This document shows, piece after piece, positions 1 through 11,000 of a stretch of 64,000 nt of DNA (positions are counted from its first letter, which is position 1; every line of letters starts with the position of its first letter). The notes beneath the pieces were generated by a model, which was not told the DNA's origin, searched no databases, and saw only the letters and a list, made by a program, of their open reading frames with translations. The stretch is from Pontiella desulfatans (lineage in GTDB: Bacteria; Verrucomicrobiota; Kiritimatiellia; Kiritimatiellales; Pontiellaceae), in the NCBI RefSeq assembly GCF_900890425.1, contig NZ_CAAHFG010000005.1, positions 248,001 through 312,000 of the forward strand, written 5' to 3'. The position numbers were made by a program, and so were the translations under genes.

Positions 1-2
1 CG

Positions 3-728
3 GTTTCCAAACTGCGGATCGGCTTGAAGTGCGGCGGATCCGATGCCTTTTCCGGACTGACGGCGAATGCGTTGGTCGGGGCGGCTTCGGACCGGTTGAT
101 TGCGCGTGGCGGCTCGGCGGTGCTGACCGAAATCCCCGAGGCCTTCGGCGCCGAAACCATCCTGTTCAACCGCTGCGTGAACGAAGCGGTTTTCGACCGC
201 GCGGTGGCGGTGGTGAACGATTTTAAAAACTATTTCATTTCGCATGGCGAACCCGTTGGCGAAAACCCGTCGCCGGGAAACAAGCAGGGCGGGATTAGCA
301 CTCTGGAGGACAAATCGCTCGGGTGTGTGCAGAAGGGGGGCACGGCACCCTTGGCCGATGTGATTCGATACGGTGAACGAATCAAGAGCGATGGGCTGAC
401 GCTGCTGGAAGGCCCGGGGAACGACATTGTTGCGGTCACGGCTTTGGCGGCGGCCGGTTGCCAGATGGTGCTCTTCACGACCGGCCGCGGAACGCCGCTG
501 GGCGGGCCGGTGCCGGTGGTGAAGATTTCCTCGAACAGCGCGTTGGCGGAGCGGAAGAAAAACTGGACCGACTATAACGCCGGGGTGTTGCTGGAGGGCG
601 CGGCGATGGATGACGTGGGCGATGCCTTCTTCGAGTATCTGGTGGATGTGGCGTCCGGCTTCAAAACCCGCAGCGAGGAAAATGGATACCGCGATTTTGC
701 AATATGGAAACAGGGCGTGACGCTATAA
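3..728 (+). CDS. uxaA: UxaA-family altronate dehydratase-like hydro-lyase, C-terminal part
   Basis: The frame is open from the first bases of the window, so the 5' end lies outside it; the first ATG at 24 is internal. The visible 241 residues match the C-terminal domain of the altronate/galactarate dehydratase family: an early CGGSDAFSGLTANA stretch, then an FTTGRGTPLGGPVPVVK stretch near the middle, both typical of UxaA/GarD. These enzymes dehydrate sugar acids to 2-keto-3-deoxy acids in the cytoplasm. It is the first of a run of plus-strand sugar genes and probably acts on an acid released by the neighbouring enzymes. The true substrate cannot be read from this fragment. Confidence 0.85.
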   Translation, partial: VSKLRIGLKCGGSDAFSGLTANALVGAASDRLIARGGSAVLTEIPEAFGAETILFNRCVNEAVFDRAVAVVNDFKNYFISHGEPVGENPSPGNKQGGISTLEDKSLGCVQKGGTAPLADVIRYGERIKSDGLTLLEGPGNDIVAVTALAAAGCQMVLFTTGRGTPLGGPVPVVKISSNSALAERKKNWTDYNAGVLLEGAAMDDVGDAFFEYLVDVASGFKTRSEENGYRDFAIWKQGVTL

Positions 729-742
729 CAGGAATGATTTGA

Positions 743-805
743 TGACCGCGAAGGCGCAAAGAAACAAAGATTTAAAGGCTTTGCGACTTAGCGCCTTTGC
801 GGTCA
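743..805. repeat. Imperfect palindrome, ACCACAGAG-like family variant
   Basis: The arms TGACCGCGAAGGCGC and GCGCCTTTGCGGTCA pair over 15 bp with one mismatch around a loop of about 33 nt. It fills the gap between the UxaA-like stop and the GH2 start, and could stop or slow readthrough. Confidence 0.75.
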
Positions 806-828
806 AAAACAGTGCAGGTGATATTAAT

Positions 829-3648
829 ATGAAAAAATGGATGATTAGTTTAGTTGCCGGGCTGGCGGTTTCTCCTTTTGGAGCACCGGGTGCGGAGCGG
901 ATTTATCTTTCGGGCCAGGGGCCGTCGGACGCGGTGGAGTGGGACTTCATCTGTTCCAAAGGCCGCAAGAGCGGGGAGTGGACGAAGATCCCGGTGCCGT
1001 CCAACTGGGAGCAGGCGGGGTTTGGCAATTATAACTATGGCCACGACGACCCCGCGACAAAACATGATGAGACCGGCACCTACCGCACCTCCTTCATGGT
1101 TCCCAAGGATTGGCAGGAAAAGCATGTGCGCCTGGTCTTTGAAGGTTCCATGTCGGAAACCTCGATCAAGATCAACGGCAAGAGCGTAGGGACTCCAAAC
1201 CTCGGGGGCTACCTGCCGTTCCGCTACATTCTGAATAAAAAATCCAATTTGAAATATGGTGGGGAAAACACACTCGAAGTATTGGTGAAGAAAAAACCGG
1301 AGAACAGCAGCCTCGACCAGGCGGAACGCAAGGGCGACTACTGGGTGTTCGGCGGCATCTACCGGCCGGTCTATCTGGAGGTGCAGCCGAAGGAATTTGT
1401 CAATCGCTTGGCGATTGATGCCAGGGCCGACGGCACGCTGCGCCTCGATGTTTTTCCCCAGGTGCAGCATGAGAGCCGGTTCTGGAAAAAATCGAAGGGT
1501 TACGTTGACGAGCTCGTCGCGCAAGTCCAGACGCTGGAAGGCGAAAATGTGGGCCAACCCATGACGGCGGAAATGCACAATGGCACCGGCCGGATTCGTT
1601 TAAACACCAAAATCAAAAACCCGAACCTTTGGTCGCCGGAATATCCGAATCTCTACCAGGTCAAGGTCACCCTGAAGAAGGACGGGGAAATCCTGTCGGA
1701 AAAAACGGAGCGCTTCGGCTTCCGGACATTCGAGCTCCGGCCTCGGGATGGCCTATATCTGAATGGAAAGAAAATCATGGTTCAAGGCGTGAACCGCAAT
1801 GTCTTTGATCCCCGGCATGGCCGCGCCGTGGATGCCGAAAAGGTTTGGAACGATGCCCGTGCGATCAAGGCGATGAATGCCAACCTGGTGCGTTCCCACA
1901 TGCCGCCGACGACGGAGTTCATGCGGGCCTGCGATGAGCTGGGCCTGATGGTGATCACCGAGCTGTGCAACTGGCACGATCCCTATATCGACACGCCGAT
2001 TGCGCGGAACATCGCCTATGAAATGGTGGTCAAATACCAGAACCATCCGTCGGTTGTTCTCTGGGCGAACGGCAATGAAAACGGGTTCAACCTGGAGATT
2101 GACGAGCTGTATCCGCTCTATGATCTTCAAGATCGCCCGGTGATTCACCCATGGACCTATTTTGACGGGATCAATACGTTCCACTATCCGGATTGGAAAG
2201 CGTTGCAGGTGCAGCTCAACCGACCGGCGGTCTATCTGCCGACCGAGTTCCTGCATGGCCTTTACGACGGCGGGCACGGCGCCGGGCTGGAGGACTATTG
2301 GAACGCCATGCGCGCAACTCCGACCTCGGCCGGTGGCGTGCTGTGGTGCTGGGGCGATGCCGCACTCATGCGTACCGACCAGGATGGCGAGCTGGACACG
2401 GCCGGCAACCAATCGGCCGATGGCATCGTTGGCCCTTACGGGGAAAAGGAGGCATCCTATTATTCCGTCCGCGAAATCTGGTCGCCGATCCAAATGGCGA
2501 TGCCCCCGGATTTCGAAGGCAAGCTGGAACTTGAAAACCGCTACCATGAAACCGGCCTCGAGGAATGTTTGTTTGAATGGCGCTTGGTGAACTTTGCGGC
2601 ACCGTTCGCCACCACCGTCGAAACCACGGTGGTTGCCGAAGGGAAGCTCCAGGGGCCGAAGATCAAACCCGGCAAAGTGGGAGCTCTCCAGCTTCCGCTT
2701 CCCAAGGATTGGAAAGAGGTCGACGGCCTGGAGTTGCGAGCACTCGGCAGCAACGGAGTGGAAATCATGCAGTGGGCATGGCCGTTGAAGGTAGCTCGCA
2801 TATCTGATGCGAGTTTGTCCGAACGCGGATCGGATATCCGCGCTACACAGGGTGCAGAAACCGGGTTCCATTTTAAAATTGGCGATACCGAATGGAGGTT
2901 TTCCAAAACAACCGGACAGTTGCTGGGCGCTTCAGTCGATGGAAAAGATGTCGGACTTGGGATGGGGCCGATCCTCTATGCCGGCACGCTGGATGAAGTG
3001 CTGGAATTTTCCACGGACTGGAAGGCCGAGGTTTCGGAAAAGGATGGGGCGGTGGGCATCCAATCCGGGAATTCGGACGGTTCATCCTTCAAATGGACGC
3101 TTTCGGACGACGGCACCGTGGCGCTCGATTATTCGTTTGCCGCACTGACCAACGAGCTGGCCTATTGCGCGGTCGGCTTTGATCTCGCCGAGGAGAAGGT
3201 GGTCTCGAAACGCTGGCTGGGGCAGGGGCCGCACCGCATCTGGGGCAATCGGCTGAAGGGGCCGCAATTCGGATTGTGGGAAAATGAATACAACGATCGC
3301 ATTACCGGCGTGGACTGGGGCGAGCCGGAATTCAAGGGCATTTTCGGGAACGTGGACTGGATGCAGATAGGCCTTTTGGATAATTCCTCGCTGCTGGTTG
3401 ATCCTGATAGGTTCTCGTCCGTTGGTGTGTTGCTGCCGAGAAATGCGGAGGGCGAGCGCAATAAGAAAACATACACCAGTCCGATCCACGCCTGGTGGCA
3501 CTATCCGGAAGCGGGCGGGCTGCATCTGTTCCACAAGCTTCCGGGAATTGGAACCAAGTTCGCGAACGCCTGGGAGCTCGGCCCGCAGGGGTCGCCAAGC
3601 GTGGTCGAGGGACCGATCAAAGGACGGGTTGTGTTTCGGGTGAGATGA
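829..3648 (+). CDS. Exported GH2 beta-galactosidase-like glycosidase
   Basis: A 939-residue glycoside hydrolase family 2 protein. The start at 829 is chosen because it opens a signal peptide ([21 protein letters not shown]) and has an AGGTG site upstream; a longer in-frame start at 739 would read through a palindromic repeat. Sugar-binding, immunoglobulin-like and TIM-barrel domains follow in the usual GH2 order. The acid/base Glu is about residue 417 (in WANGNENG) and the nucleophile Glu about 473 (in LPTEFLHG). The C-terminal third is a LacZ small-chain-like beta-sandwich. Oddly, residues 655-673 are encoded by an intergenic-type repeat lying in frame. Likely role: removal of beta-linked galactose from galactan fragments outside the cytoplasm. 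Confidence 0.9.
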   Translation: MKKWMISLVAGLAVSPFGAPGAERIYLSGQGPSDAVEWDFICSKGRKSGEWTKIPVPSNWEQAGFGNYNYGHDDPATKHDETGTYRTSFMVPKDWQEKHVRLVFEGSMSETSIKINGKSVGTPNLGGYLPFRYILNKKSNLKYGGENTLEVLVKKKPENSSLDQAERKGDYWVFGGIYRPVYLEVQPKEFVNRLAIDARADGTLRLDVFPQVQHESRFWKKSKGYVDELVAQVQTLEGENVGQPMTAEMHNGTGRIRLNTKIKNPNLWSPEYPNLYQVKVTLKKDGEILSEKTERFGFRTFELRPRDGLYLNGKKIMVQGVNRNVFDPRHGRAVDAEKVWNDARAIKAMNANLVRSHMPPTTEFMRACDELGLMVITELCNWHDPYIDTPIARNIAYEMVVKYQNHPSVVLWANGNENGFNLEIDELYPLYDLQDRPVIHPWTYFDGINTFHYPDWKALQVQLNRPAVYLPTEFLHGLYDGGHGAGLEDYWNAMRATPTSAGGVLWCWGDAALMRTDQDGELDTAGNQSADGIVGPYGEKEASYYSVREIWSPIQMAMPPDFEGKLELENRYHETGLEECLFEWRLVNFAAPFATTVETTVVAEGKLQGPKIKPGKVGALQLPLPKDWKEVDGLELRALGSNGVEIMQWAWPLKVARISDASLSERGSDIRATQGAETGFHFKIGDTEWRFSKTTGQLLGASVDGKDVGLGMGPILYAGTLDEVLEFSTDWKAEVSEKDGAVGIQSGNSDGSSFKWTLSDDGTVALDYSFAALTNELAYCAVGFDLAEEKVVSKRWLGQGPHRIWGNRLKGPQFGLWENEYNDRITGVDWGEPEFKGIFGNVDWMQIGLLDNSSLLVDPDRFSSVGVLLPRNAEGERNKKTYTSPIHAWWHYPEAGGLHLFHKLPGIGTKFANAWELGPQGSPSVVEGPIKGRVVFRVR
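2791..2846. repeat. Twin-hairpin repeat copy 1, inside the GH2 gene
   Basis: It begins GTAGCTCGCATATCTG and ends GATATCCGCGCTAC, matching the intergenic copies at 7496, 20404 and 34491. It holds two 7-bp hairpins (CTCGCAT/ATGCGAG and CGCGGAT/ATCCGCG) with 5-nt loops ATCTG and CGGAT, which can pair with each other including one G-U. It is read through in frame as [19 protein letters not shown]. Confidence 0.92.
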
Positions 3649-3725
3649 GTAAACACAAAGGCACAAAGTTCACAAAGCTTGGTGCTCTGCGTGCCTTGGG
3701 CACGGCGGGTGTTGAAGGAGTTTTG

Positions 3726-4143
3726 ATGACGTGTTCTGGATTAGCGATGGTGCTGTTGTGTGTTGGGAGTTCCGCGCTCGCCGTGGCGGGCAAGCCGAAT
3801 GTGGTGCTTATCCTGTTGGACGATGTCAGCCATTATTCAGTGTCCGCGTATGGTGCGGAATCGATCAGCTGCGACCATCCAACGGAGCCATTCGAAAATG
3901 TGCCATTCGCGACGCCCCGCATGGATAGCTTGGCTGAAGAAGGCGTCCGGTGTGATTTGGGCAAGCGGCAATCCGGAAATCGCCACCGTGGATAAATTCG
4001 GCGTGCTGCATGCGCACCAGGCGGGCGAGGTCATCATCAACACCTATTCCTGGGACGATGCCAACCCCTCCGCAAAGAACGAAGGGGAGACCTATTCAAC
4101 GTCCGGCATTAAAGGTGAGGTGCGGATCGTCATCGCGGAGTAG
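3726..4143 (+). pseudogene. Sulfatase N-terminus joined out of frame to a Big2-like domain end
   Basis: From ATG 3726 a signal peptide and a sulfatase start are clear ([17 protein letters not shown], then [13 protein letters not shown]), but the frame closes at 3995 before any CxPxR active site. In the next frame, from about 3945 to 4143, the sequence turns into a bacterial Ig-like (Big2) end: [20 protein letters not shown], then a beta-rich tail ending EVRIVIAE. The simplest reading is a deletion that joined the first 70 or so codons of a sulfatase to the last 65 of a surface or adhesin-type protein, with a frame break at the join. No functional product is expected. Confidence 0.8.
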
Positions 4144-4243
4144 GTTTTAATGAGGGATGGTCCCGTCCTTTTAGCCAAGTGACAACGTTCGGCCGATATG
4201 GGACGTTGTGGGCTGATTGCGAAGGTTATGGAGGAAAGAGTCT

Positions 4244-5824
4244 ATGAAGCATCTGTTTATCTTGATCGCGGCATCGCTGTCTGCGGGGCCTGCATGGGTT
4301 TCCGCCGCGCCATCGGGGCAACCCAATATCGTGGTGATTCTGGCCGATGATATCGGTTCCGGCGATATCAGTTTTTATCGGGAACGTTTCATGAAAATGG
4401 AACCCGTTCTGGAAACGCCGAACATTGATGCGTTGGCGGAAAACGGCATGTGGTTCACCGATGCCCATTCGTCGACTTCGCTTTGTGCGCCGACGCGCTA
4501 TGCCATCATGAGCGGCAAGAACAACTACCGTTCGGTCGCGCCATGGGGCGTGTGGAACTCGTTTCTTGAAGGCGCGATCAAGGTGGGCGACACGACGCTT
4601 GGAACCGTTGCGCGCGATGCGGGCTATGCAACCGGCTTTGTCGGCAAATGGCACCTGGGGCTCAGTTTCAAGCGCTTGGATGGCAACGGATGCTATCGCG
4701 GTAACGACAAAGATCCGAAACCGGTTCCGGCGGACATGATGCAGATTGCCTACGGCGGCCCCAAGGACATGGGCTTTGATTATGGCTATGCGCTGCCGAC
4801 CGGTGTGCAGGGGCCGCTCTATATGGCCTACGAAAATGAAAAGTGGGCGCCGTTCGAAGCGGATTCAAAAATGATCTGCTGGAATGAGCAAACGGCCACG
4901 GATCCGGCCACGGTTACCGCGGAAGATAAAAAGGCGCTGAACATCGAGGGCAACATGACGATCTCCGACAAGGGACCTGGCATGGGCGACTCCAACTGGG
5001 ATACCTCGAAGATTCCGGACATTATCTCCCGCAAGGCGGTTGGCTTCATCAACGAGCATGCCAACAAGAAACCGTTCTTCCTCTACTACTGCAGCCCCGA
5101 GGCACACCGCCCGCACATGCCACCCGCGGAGATGGACGGCCAGAAAATCCGCGGCACGTTGCCGTCGCGCCACATGGAATGCATCAAGGTGCTGGATCTT
5201 GAGGTAAAACGCATTGTCGACGCGCTGAAAAAAAACGGTGTGTTGGATAACACGCTGGTCATCTTCACGGCCGACAATGGCGGCCTGACCTGGAATGTGC
5301 CGGGCACGATGGAGTCCGGACACAGGCCGAGCGGGCTATACCGCGGCGCCAAGAGCGCCCCGCACGAAGGCGGGCACCGTGTGCCGTTCATTGCCCACTG
5401 GCCGAAAAAGGTGAAGGCCGGAGCCATGACCGACGAGCTGGTGATCACCCACGACCTGATGGCGACGGTCGCCAAAATCGCCGGCACGAAAATGAAGGAC
5501 GAGGAGACGCTCGACTCCACGAACATTCTCCCGGTGCTGCTCGGGGAAGGAAAATTCAACCCGCGCGATAAGCTGATCTGGCAGGCGGGCGCAAGCTTCG
5601 AGGTCATGTACCGCGAAGGCGGCTGGAAGCTGATCATCCAGAGCAGCCATCAGCTGGATAAATGGGAGCCGATCGCTCTGTTCAATTTGGAGTCCAACCA
5701 GGCGGAGAATGAAGAACGGAACCTGATCACACATCCTGAATACAAAGCCCGTGCAGAAAAAATGTTTAATGAATATATGCGCATCCGCGAGAGTGGTGTG
5801 CGAACGGCTCCGATGAACCCCTAA
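4244..5824 (+). CDS. Exported S1-type sulfatase
   Basis: A 526-residue formylglycine-dependent sulfatase. ATG 4244 is preferred over 4217: it follows GGAGGAAAG and opens a Sec signal (MKHLFILIAASLSAGPAWVSA). The metal-binding stretch NIVVILADDIGSGD follows, then the active-site motif CAPTR with Cys about residue 81, the residue a formylglycine-generating enzyme would convert. Further family marks are GKWHLG, TADNGG and a C-terminal EEGGWK-type region. It should remove sulfate esters from polysaccharide fragments outside the cytoplasm. It is followed at 12 bp by another sulfatase, suggesting co-transcription. The exact sulfate position and S1 subfamily cannot be told by eye. Confidence 0.92.
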   Translation: MKHLFILIAASLSAGPAWVSAAPSGQPNIVVILADDIGSGDISFYRERFMKMEPVLETPNIDALAENGMWFTDAHSSTSLCAPTRYAIMSGKNNYRSVAPWGVWNSFLEGAIKVGDTTLGTVARDAGYATGFVGKWHLGLSFKRLDGNGCYRGNDKDPKPVPADMMQIAYGGPKDMGFDYGYALPTGVQGPLYMAYENEKWAPFEADSKMICWNEQTATDPATVTAEDKKALNIEGNMTISDKGPGMGDSNWDTSKIPDIISRKAVGFINEHANKKPFFLYYCSPEAHRPHMPPAEMDGQKIRGTLPSRHMECIKVLDLEVKRIVDALKKNGVLDNTLVIFTADNGGLTWNVPGTMESGHRPSGLYRGAKSAPHEGGHRVPFIAHWPKKVKAGAMTDELVITHDLMATVAKIAGTKMKDEETLDSTNILPVLLGEGKFNPRDKLIWQAGASFEVMYREGGWKLIIQSSHQLDKWEPIALFNLESNQAENEERNLITHPEYKARAEKMFNEYMRIRESGVRTAPMNP

Positions 5825-5836
5825 TGGACCAATGGT

Positions 5837-7480
5837 TTGAAAAAGCAGATAATTCTCGCAATGATTATGGTGGTTGCCGTTCTTTCGGGAACGGCCGAGA
5901 CACGCAAACCCAATGTGGTGATCATTTATACGGACGATCAGCCGATGGATTCGTTTGGGTTCATCCGGGGCAAGGCGCATACGCCGAACATTGACCGGCT
6001 GGCCAAGGAGGGCGCGTATTTTTCGAAGGCGTATGCAACGAGCAGCGTCTGTTCCCCGAGCCGCTATTCCGCCCTGACCGGGCAGTATGCGAGCCGCTGC
6101 CAGTCTCCCGAGTTCCGCCGGGAAATCAGCGAGGAAGGGGTAACCAAGGTGCTGTGGAACATGGGCATGTCGGAAGACCAATGGAATTTCCCGCGCGTGA
6201 TGCAGGCGAATGGATACAAGACCGGCATGATCGGAAAGTGGCATGTGGGATCGAGCGGGAAACATGGCCATCGGAAAACCGTTCCGAATAACGATCCGAA
6301 AAACCCCGAGGTGAAAAAAGTCCTTCAATACAACCAGGAATATTACTGCAAGGACATCGCCGAGTTCGGCTTTGACTACGTGGGCGCGGCTTTTCATGGA
6401 AACCCGAACGACGATCCCAACCTGGTTAAAACCGGATGCAACGTGCACCTGCCGGAGTGGCAGACCAAGCATGCGCTGGAGTTCATCGAAACGTACAAGG
6501 ATGAGCCGTTTGTGCTCTACTATGCGAGTACGTTGCTGCATGTGCCGGACTGCACGGCCGATCTGAAGAAAGACCCGCGCCTGACCCCGCTGGGCTGGAT
6601 GGACGAACCGATCGCCCCGGGGGTTCTGCCGCCGCGCGAGGATGTGCTGCGCCGGGCCCGCGAAGCGGGCGTTCCGGACAGCCAGAATGGAAAGCTGATT
6701 GCGGCGACGTGGCTGGACGATGTGGTCGGCGCCGTGCAGGACAAGCTGATGGCGCTGGGTCTGGACGACAATACGCTGATCCTTTATTTCAACGACAACA
6801 GCACGGATGACCAAGGCAAAGGGTCGTGCTACCAAGGCGGCGCGCACGTGCCGATGATGGCCTATCTGCCGGGGGTGGTGGAGCCCGGCGAGCGCAAGGA
6901 GCTGGTGGCCAATATTGACATTGCGCCGACCATCTTCGACTACTGCGGGGTAACGCCGCCCGAAGAGATGCAACTGGACGGCGCCAGCCTGATGCCGTTG
7001 TGCCGCAATGAAACGGTGGAGTGGCGCGATTCCATGTTCCTCGAAATCGGCATCACCCGCGCGGTGGTCAGCGACGACGGCTTCAAGTATCTGGCGTTCC
7101 GTGTTCCGGAGAGCTACACCAACCGTCCGAAGGAGGAGATCCAACAGGAGCACCGCGAAGCATTGGCGAACATCCACAAGACGTTTCCATGGACGCAGGA
7201 CCTGTGGCACGAGGAGGAACATCCCCGATACATGCACATGGGCATGGCGCCCGGCGGGCATCATATGGAGCGCTTCCAGCTCTACCTGAACCATCCGCCG
7301 TTCGAAAAAAACTATTTTGATCCGGACCAACTCTACGACCTGAATCGCGATCCGCGCGAAACCACCAACCTCGCCAGCAATCCCGAATACCAGGCCAAGT
7401 TGGAACGGATGCAGAAAAAACTCAAAAAGCTGCTGGCCGATGTGCCGGGCACGTTTGCCGATTTGAAGCCAACTGAATAG
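5837..7480 (+). CDS. Exported S1-type sulfatase, TTG start
   Basis: A 547-residue sulfatase. The only start that keeps the full signal peptide (MKKQIILAMIMVVAVLSGTA) is TTG at 5837, because the nearby ATG at 5832 runs straight into a stop; translation is probably coupled to the sulfatase 12 bp upstream. The metal-ligand stretch NVVIIYTDDQ and the active-site motif CSPSR (Cys about 72) are present, as is GKWHVG. The C-terminus has YDLNRDPRETTNLA, the usual sulfatase tail. It belongs to the sulfated-galactan locus and acts outside the cytoplasm; its regioselectivity is unknown. Confidence 0.9.
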   Translation: MKKQIILAMIMVVAVLSGTAETRKPNVVIIYTDDQPMDSFGFIRGKAHTPNIDRLAKEGAYFSKAYATSSVCSPSRYSALTGQYASRCQSPEFRREISEEGVTKVLWNMGMSEDQWNFPRVMQANGYKTGMIGKWHVGSSGKHGHRKTVPNNDPKNPEVKKVLQYNQEYYCKDIAEFGFDYVGAAFHGNPNDDPNLVKTGCNVHLPEWQTKHALEFIETYKDEPFVLYYASTLLHVPDCTADLKKDPRLTPLGWMDEPIAPGVLPPREDVLRRAREAGVPDSQNGKLIAATWLDDVVGAVQDKLMALGLDDNTLILYFNDNSTDDQGKGSCYQGGAHVPMMAYLPGVVEPGERKELVANIDIAPTIFDYCGVTPPEEMQLDGASLMPLCRNETVEWRDSMFLEIGITRAVVSDDGFKYLAFRVPESYTNRPKEEIQQEHREALANIHKTFPWTQDLWHEEEHPRYMHMGMAPGGHHMERFQLYLNHPPFEKNYFDPDQLYDLNRDPRETTNLASNPEYQAKLERMQKKLKKLLADVPGTFADLKPTE

Positions 7481-7495
7481 CTGGGCGCCGGGGCG

Positions 7496-7558
7496 GAGCT
7501 CGCATATCTGATGCGAGTTTCCGCCGAGTGGGAAACGCGGATCGGATATCCGCGCTAC
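7496..7558. repeat. Twin-hairpin repeat copy 2
   Basis: It begins GAGCTCGCATATCTG and ends GATATCCGCGCTAC, 16 bp after the sulfatase stop. It has the two hairpins with complementary 5-nt loops (ATCTG/CGGAT) seen in copy 1, joined by a 14-15 nt linker that differs between copies. Confidence 0.92.
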
Positions 7559-7595
7559 GTCGGCCAACATGCCCACATGGAAGTAGGAAATGATA

Positions 7596-7845
7596 ATGTT
7601 TAAGAGGCCAGTATTATTGTTGTCAGCGGCAATCGTTTTCGGTGCGTCCGTTGAAGCGGCCGACTCGCCGTGGACGCGCGGCAACCGCATTGCGATCAGT
7701 ACGGATGGAAATCCGGATGCCGATGCGGATGACGTCGGCGCGACCCCGTTTACGCTGACGGTGCTGGCCAAGGCCGGGCTGCAGGACATCCTGGTGCATT
7801 ACGACTTCAACAACTCTCTGGAGTACAAGCGCATAGAGCCGGATC
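7596..7845 (+). pseudogene. Truncated 5' copy of the nucleoside-hydrolase-like gene
   Basis: A start at 7596 with a signal peptide (MFKRPVLLLSAAIVFGAS) leads into VEAADSPWTRGNRIAI and on to EYKRIEP. This is almost the same as the mature N-terminus of the gene at 11515. DNA from 7650 to 7842 matches 11584 to 11776 with about 12 differences in 193 bases, and the first 80 or so bases are identical. After 7845 the similarity stops and the frame ends at 7928 in unrelated residues. It is a leftover of a duplication or insertion that split the locus; no function is expected. Confidence 0.9.
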
Positions 7846-8014
7846 ATCTGTGTTTAGCAGAGTTCATCCATAGTTTGTTTCCGATTGAAGAATATAGAAT
7901 AAAGAGATCCAAAACGATCGGTTGGTGATATAGGTCATTTGGCCAGTAGGCTATGAGAATGTTATCATAATACAGTCGGGATTGATGGTAAATCCGGCTT
8001 TTAAGGAGGCCTCA

Positions 8015-11000
8015 GTGAAAGCATTCATTATTTCAGTCGCTATGATATTGGCTGCCGATTTGACCGTTTTGGCCCAGATCGCAGTAATTGATGAGAATTT
8101 TGATTCCCTTTCTCTGGGGGATATAACGGGCATTAACCAGGAGATTGCCGGTGCGGGGCTGCGGCTTCATAACCACGTTGTGGGTGAAGTGGTTACTCCT
8201 CATCCGGCTTTCACATCCTCGTCCGGAAATGCCTTCCAGCTGACAACTGGAACCAATCCAAGCGGCGGCTGGGGACTGTTATCCGCAGATAACAGCCCTC
8301 GCTCGGTCTCGCTGACCGTTGGAGAGGAAATCACTTTGTCGTTCGATATGTATGTCCAGGCTGTTCCGGGAAGCTCGACGGAGCCGGAACTGCAAATGAT
8401 GCTGGACGGTTCCGAGGCCGCGGTACGCGAGTTTACTGAGCTTGCCGGGGCTTCCGTTGGCGATGTCATTCAAGTGAGCTGGGCGGTGCCCGTTTCCCCG
8501 ACCATGGAATCTGCATCGGCTATCAGCCCCCGGATCGGCCTTGAAGGGCATAACAACAACTTTATAGATCCCGGGACCAATGTTGATGTAATCCAGATTG
8601 ATAACCTTAAACTTTCTGTCGTAGCGGCAACACCGAACACCTATTATCTGGATGCCGATGGAGGAAATGATGGTAATTCAGGAACCTCGCCGGGTAATGC
8701 CTGGGCATCGCTGAGTAAAGCAGGCTCTTTTGCATTCAGTGCCGGAGAACAATTGCTGCTGCAACGCGGTGATACCTTTAACGGAAAGCTTGTACTGAGT
8801 GCGGATAGCGGAGCGAATGGAAATCCGGTTGTTATCGGGGCATACGGTTCAGGAAACCGGCCGGTCATCGATGCCGCCGGTTATCTGGCGGGCATTCAAA
8901 TTACCAGCTGCGACCATCTTCTTATCCAGGATCTGGAAATTACGGGCGATGGCGGTGCGCATGTAGACGGATCAGACGGCACCGACCGTTATGGCATTTA
9001 TATCAATAATACCAGCGGTAATGATTCCGATCACATAACGATCAGCAATGTCTATTTCCATGCGATTTATCCTTTCCTTGCGTCATCGCATGAGGGGCAC
9101 AATCCGACGACCTATACCGGCTATGGTATCCTGGCGAGCGGACAGAATGGAAATCATTCGGAATACCTGACCGTGGTGAATTGTCACTTTGAAAACCTGG
9201 GGATGAGCTGCATCAACATGAGCCGCCAGAACAATATGTCGGTGCTCAAGAACCTTATGGAAAATATCGGTGGTCCGGCCATGGTGCCGAACCGGTGCGA
9301 TGACCTGTTGGTGCGCGGCAATACGGTGGACGGTTCCGGGCAGTATACTGATCCGCGTATGCACGGACGCGGCAGCGGAATCTGGCCGATCAACTGTAAC
9401 GGCGTGTTAATTGAAAAGAACGCCTTTATGCATGCGCGCGGCCGTTATGATTCCTGCGGCGTGCACCTCGATATCGGGAATACGGATGCCATCGTTCAGT
9501 ATAACCTAAGCATGGATAACGAAGGCGGTTTTGTTGAAATCCTTGGCGTGAATGCGAACTGTTCCTATCGCTACAACATCAGCATCAATGATGGAAACCG
9601 CCGGCCGGGTGTGAACGAAAACGGTCTAACGCAGGGCAGTGGTCATACGATCCTCTTCAGCAGCCACAACTTCAGCGAGCAACCGCGGCATGGCCCCTAT
9701 AACAGCTATATCTACAACAACACCATCTTCGTGAAGGATGGACAGCACGCTTCCTTCTCCATCGAGCAGGGTACGAAGGGTATCCTGATGGCCAACAACC
9801 TGTTTTATATCGAAGGAGAATTGGAAGATGAAAATCCTTATTGGCGCGGTGCCTATACCAACCTTCTGCCGGGAACCGCCATCTGGACCAACAACCTCTA
9901 TCAGCGCGGCGGCATTTACCCGGAGAACTGGATTTTTGAGGAAGGAAATCCAATGTATGGAAATCCGCAGTTCCCGAATGCAGGGGGTTTTACACCGGAA
10001 GATTATATTCCAATGCCTGGAAGTATGGTTGAAGGGCGGAGCGTTGATATTCCGGTAATCCCTGGTGATCCGATCGGACTCGCAGTCGGTTTCGGGGTGA
10101 CGGAGGACTTTTTCGGTAATCCGATTATCGGTCAGCCGGATATCGGCGCAGTCGAGATCGGTGGCGGCCTCTCAACGGAAATCGGTTCGGCGTTTGATCA
10201 CTGGCCGGAAGAGCATGACGGCACGGTTGAAATGCATGCGGTTCCGAGACCAACCGGGGCCGAGTATTATTTTTCTGAAACCTCAGGGAATGCCGGTGGC
10301 GAGGATTCAGGATGGCAGATCTCGCCCAGCTATACAGACACCGGACTGCTGCCGAATACGCTATATACGTATACGGTCACCACACGCGATGCCGGAGACA
10401 TGGTGTTCGGAACCAGTGTTGTTGAGGAGGTCATGCCGGTTTCCTTTTCGCCATACCCGAGTCACATTATGCTGGAAGAGGACTTTTCCTCTACGGTTGA
10501 CCCGGATAACCACAGCTCGCCGTTCCCTGAAAATACCTGGTATCTGGTCGACGGCAGCGTAGGCCAGGAAAACCAGGATTCGTCGGTTGTTACCACAGAC
10601 GGCGGACTGCAGCTTGGATTCGGCTATGAAGAAATGCTGGTTCAGTATTATTCGGACCAGACCTGGACCCTGAACCGCGATTATCAGTTTTCCGGCGACT
10701 GGGAAATTAAAACCCTCTTTGAAAACCACCTCGGCATAAAGGTAGGCTTCGGTGAATTCGATCCCGTTACCGGTGCGCTGATAAACAAATTCGGTGAAAC
10801 CGATTTAGGCGACACGGTTTCGCCAACGGCAGGAGAAACCGGTTCATTCAACCTGACTGTGACATCCGCTGAACTGCAGACCGAAGGGGTTAATCCTGCC
10901 AACCGGGTTGGGATCTATTTCTACCGGGATAACGACGGCATTGTAGGAGCACAGACGGAAAATGCAAAAAACGATATCTACCTTGTGGATAACCTGGTCC

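Noticed and set aside
5336-7789. Long minus-strand frame of 817 codons antisense to two sulfatases
   Set aside because: It is rich in His, Arg, Gln and Val, as expected for the opposite strand of a GC-rich gene, and shows no family motifs; the plus-strand sulfatases are certain.
7846-7928. Extra residues at the end of the truncated 5' copy
   Set aside because: They have no match to the full gene and look like chance codons after the breakpoint.
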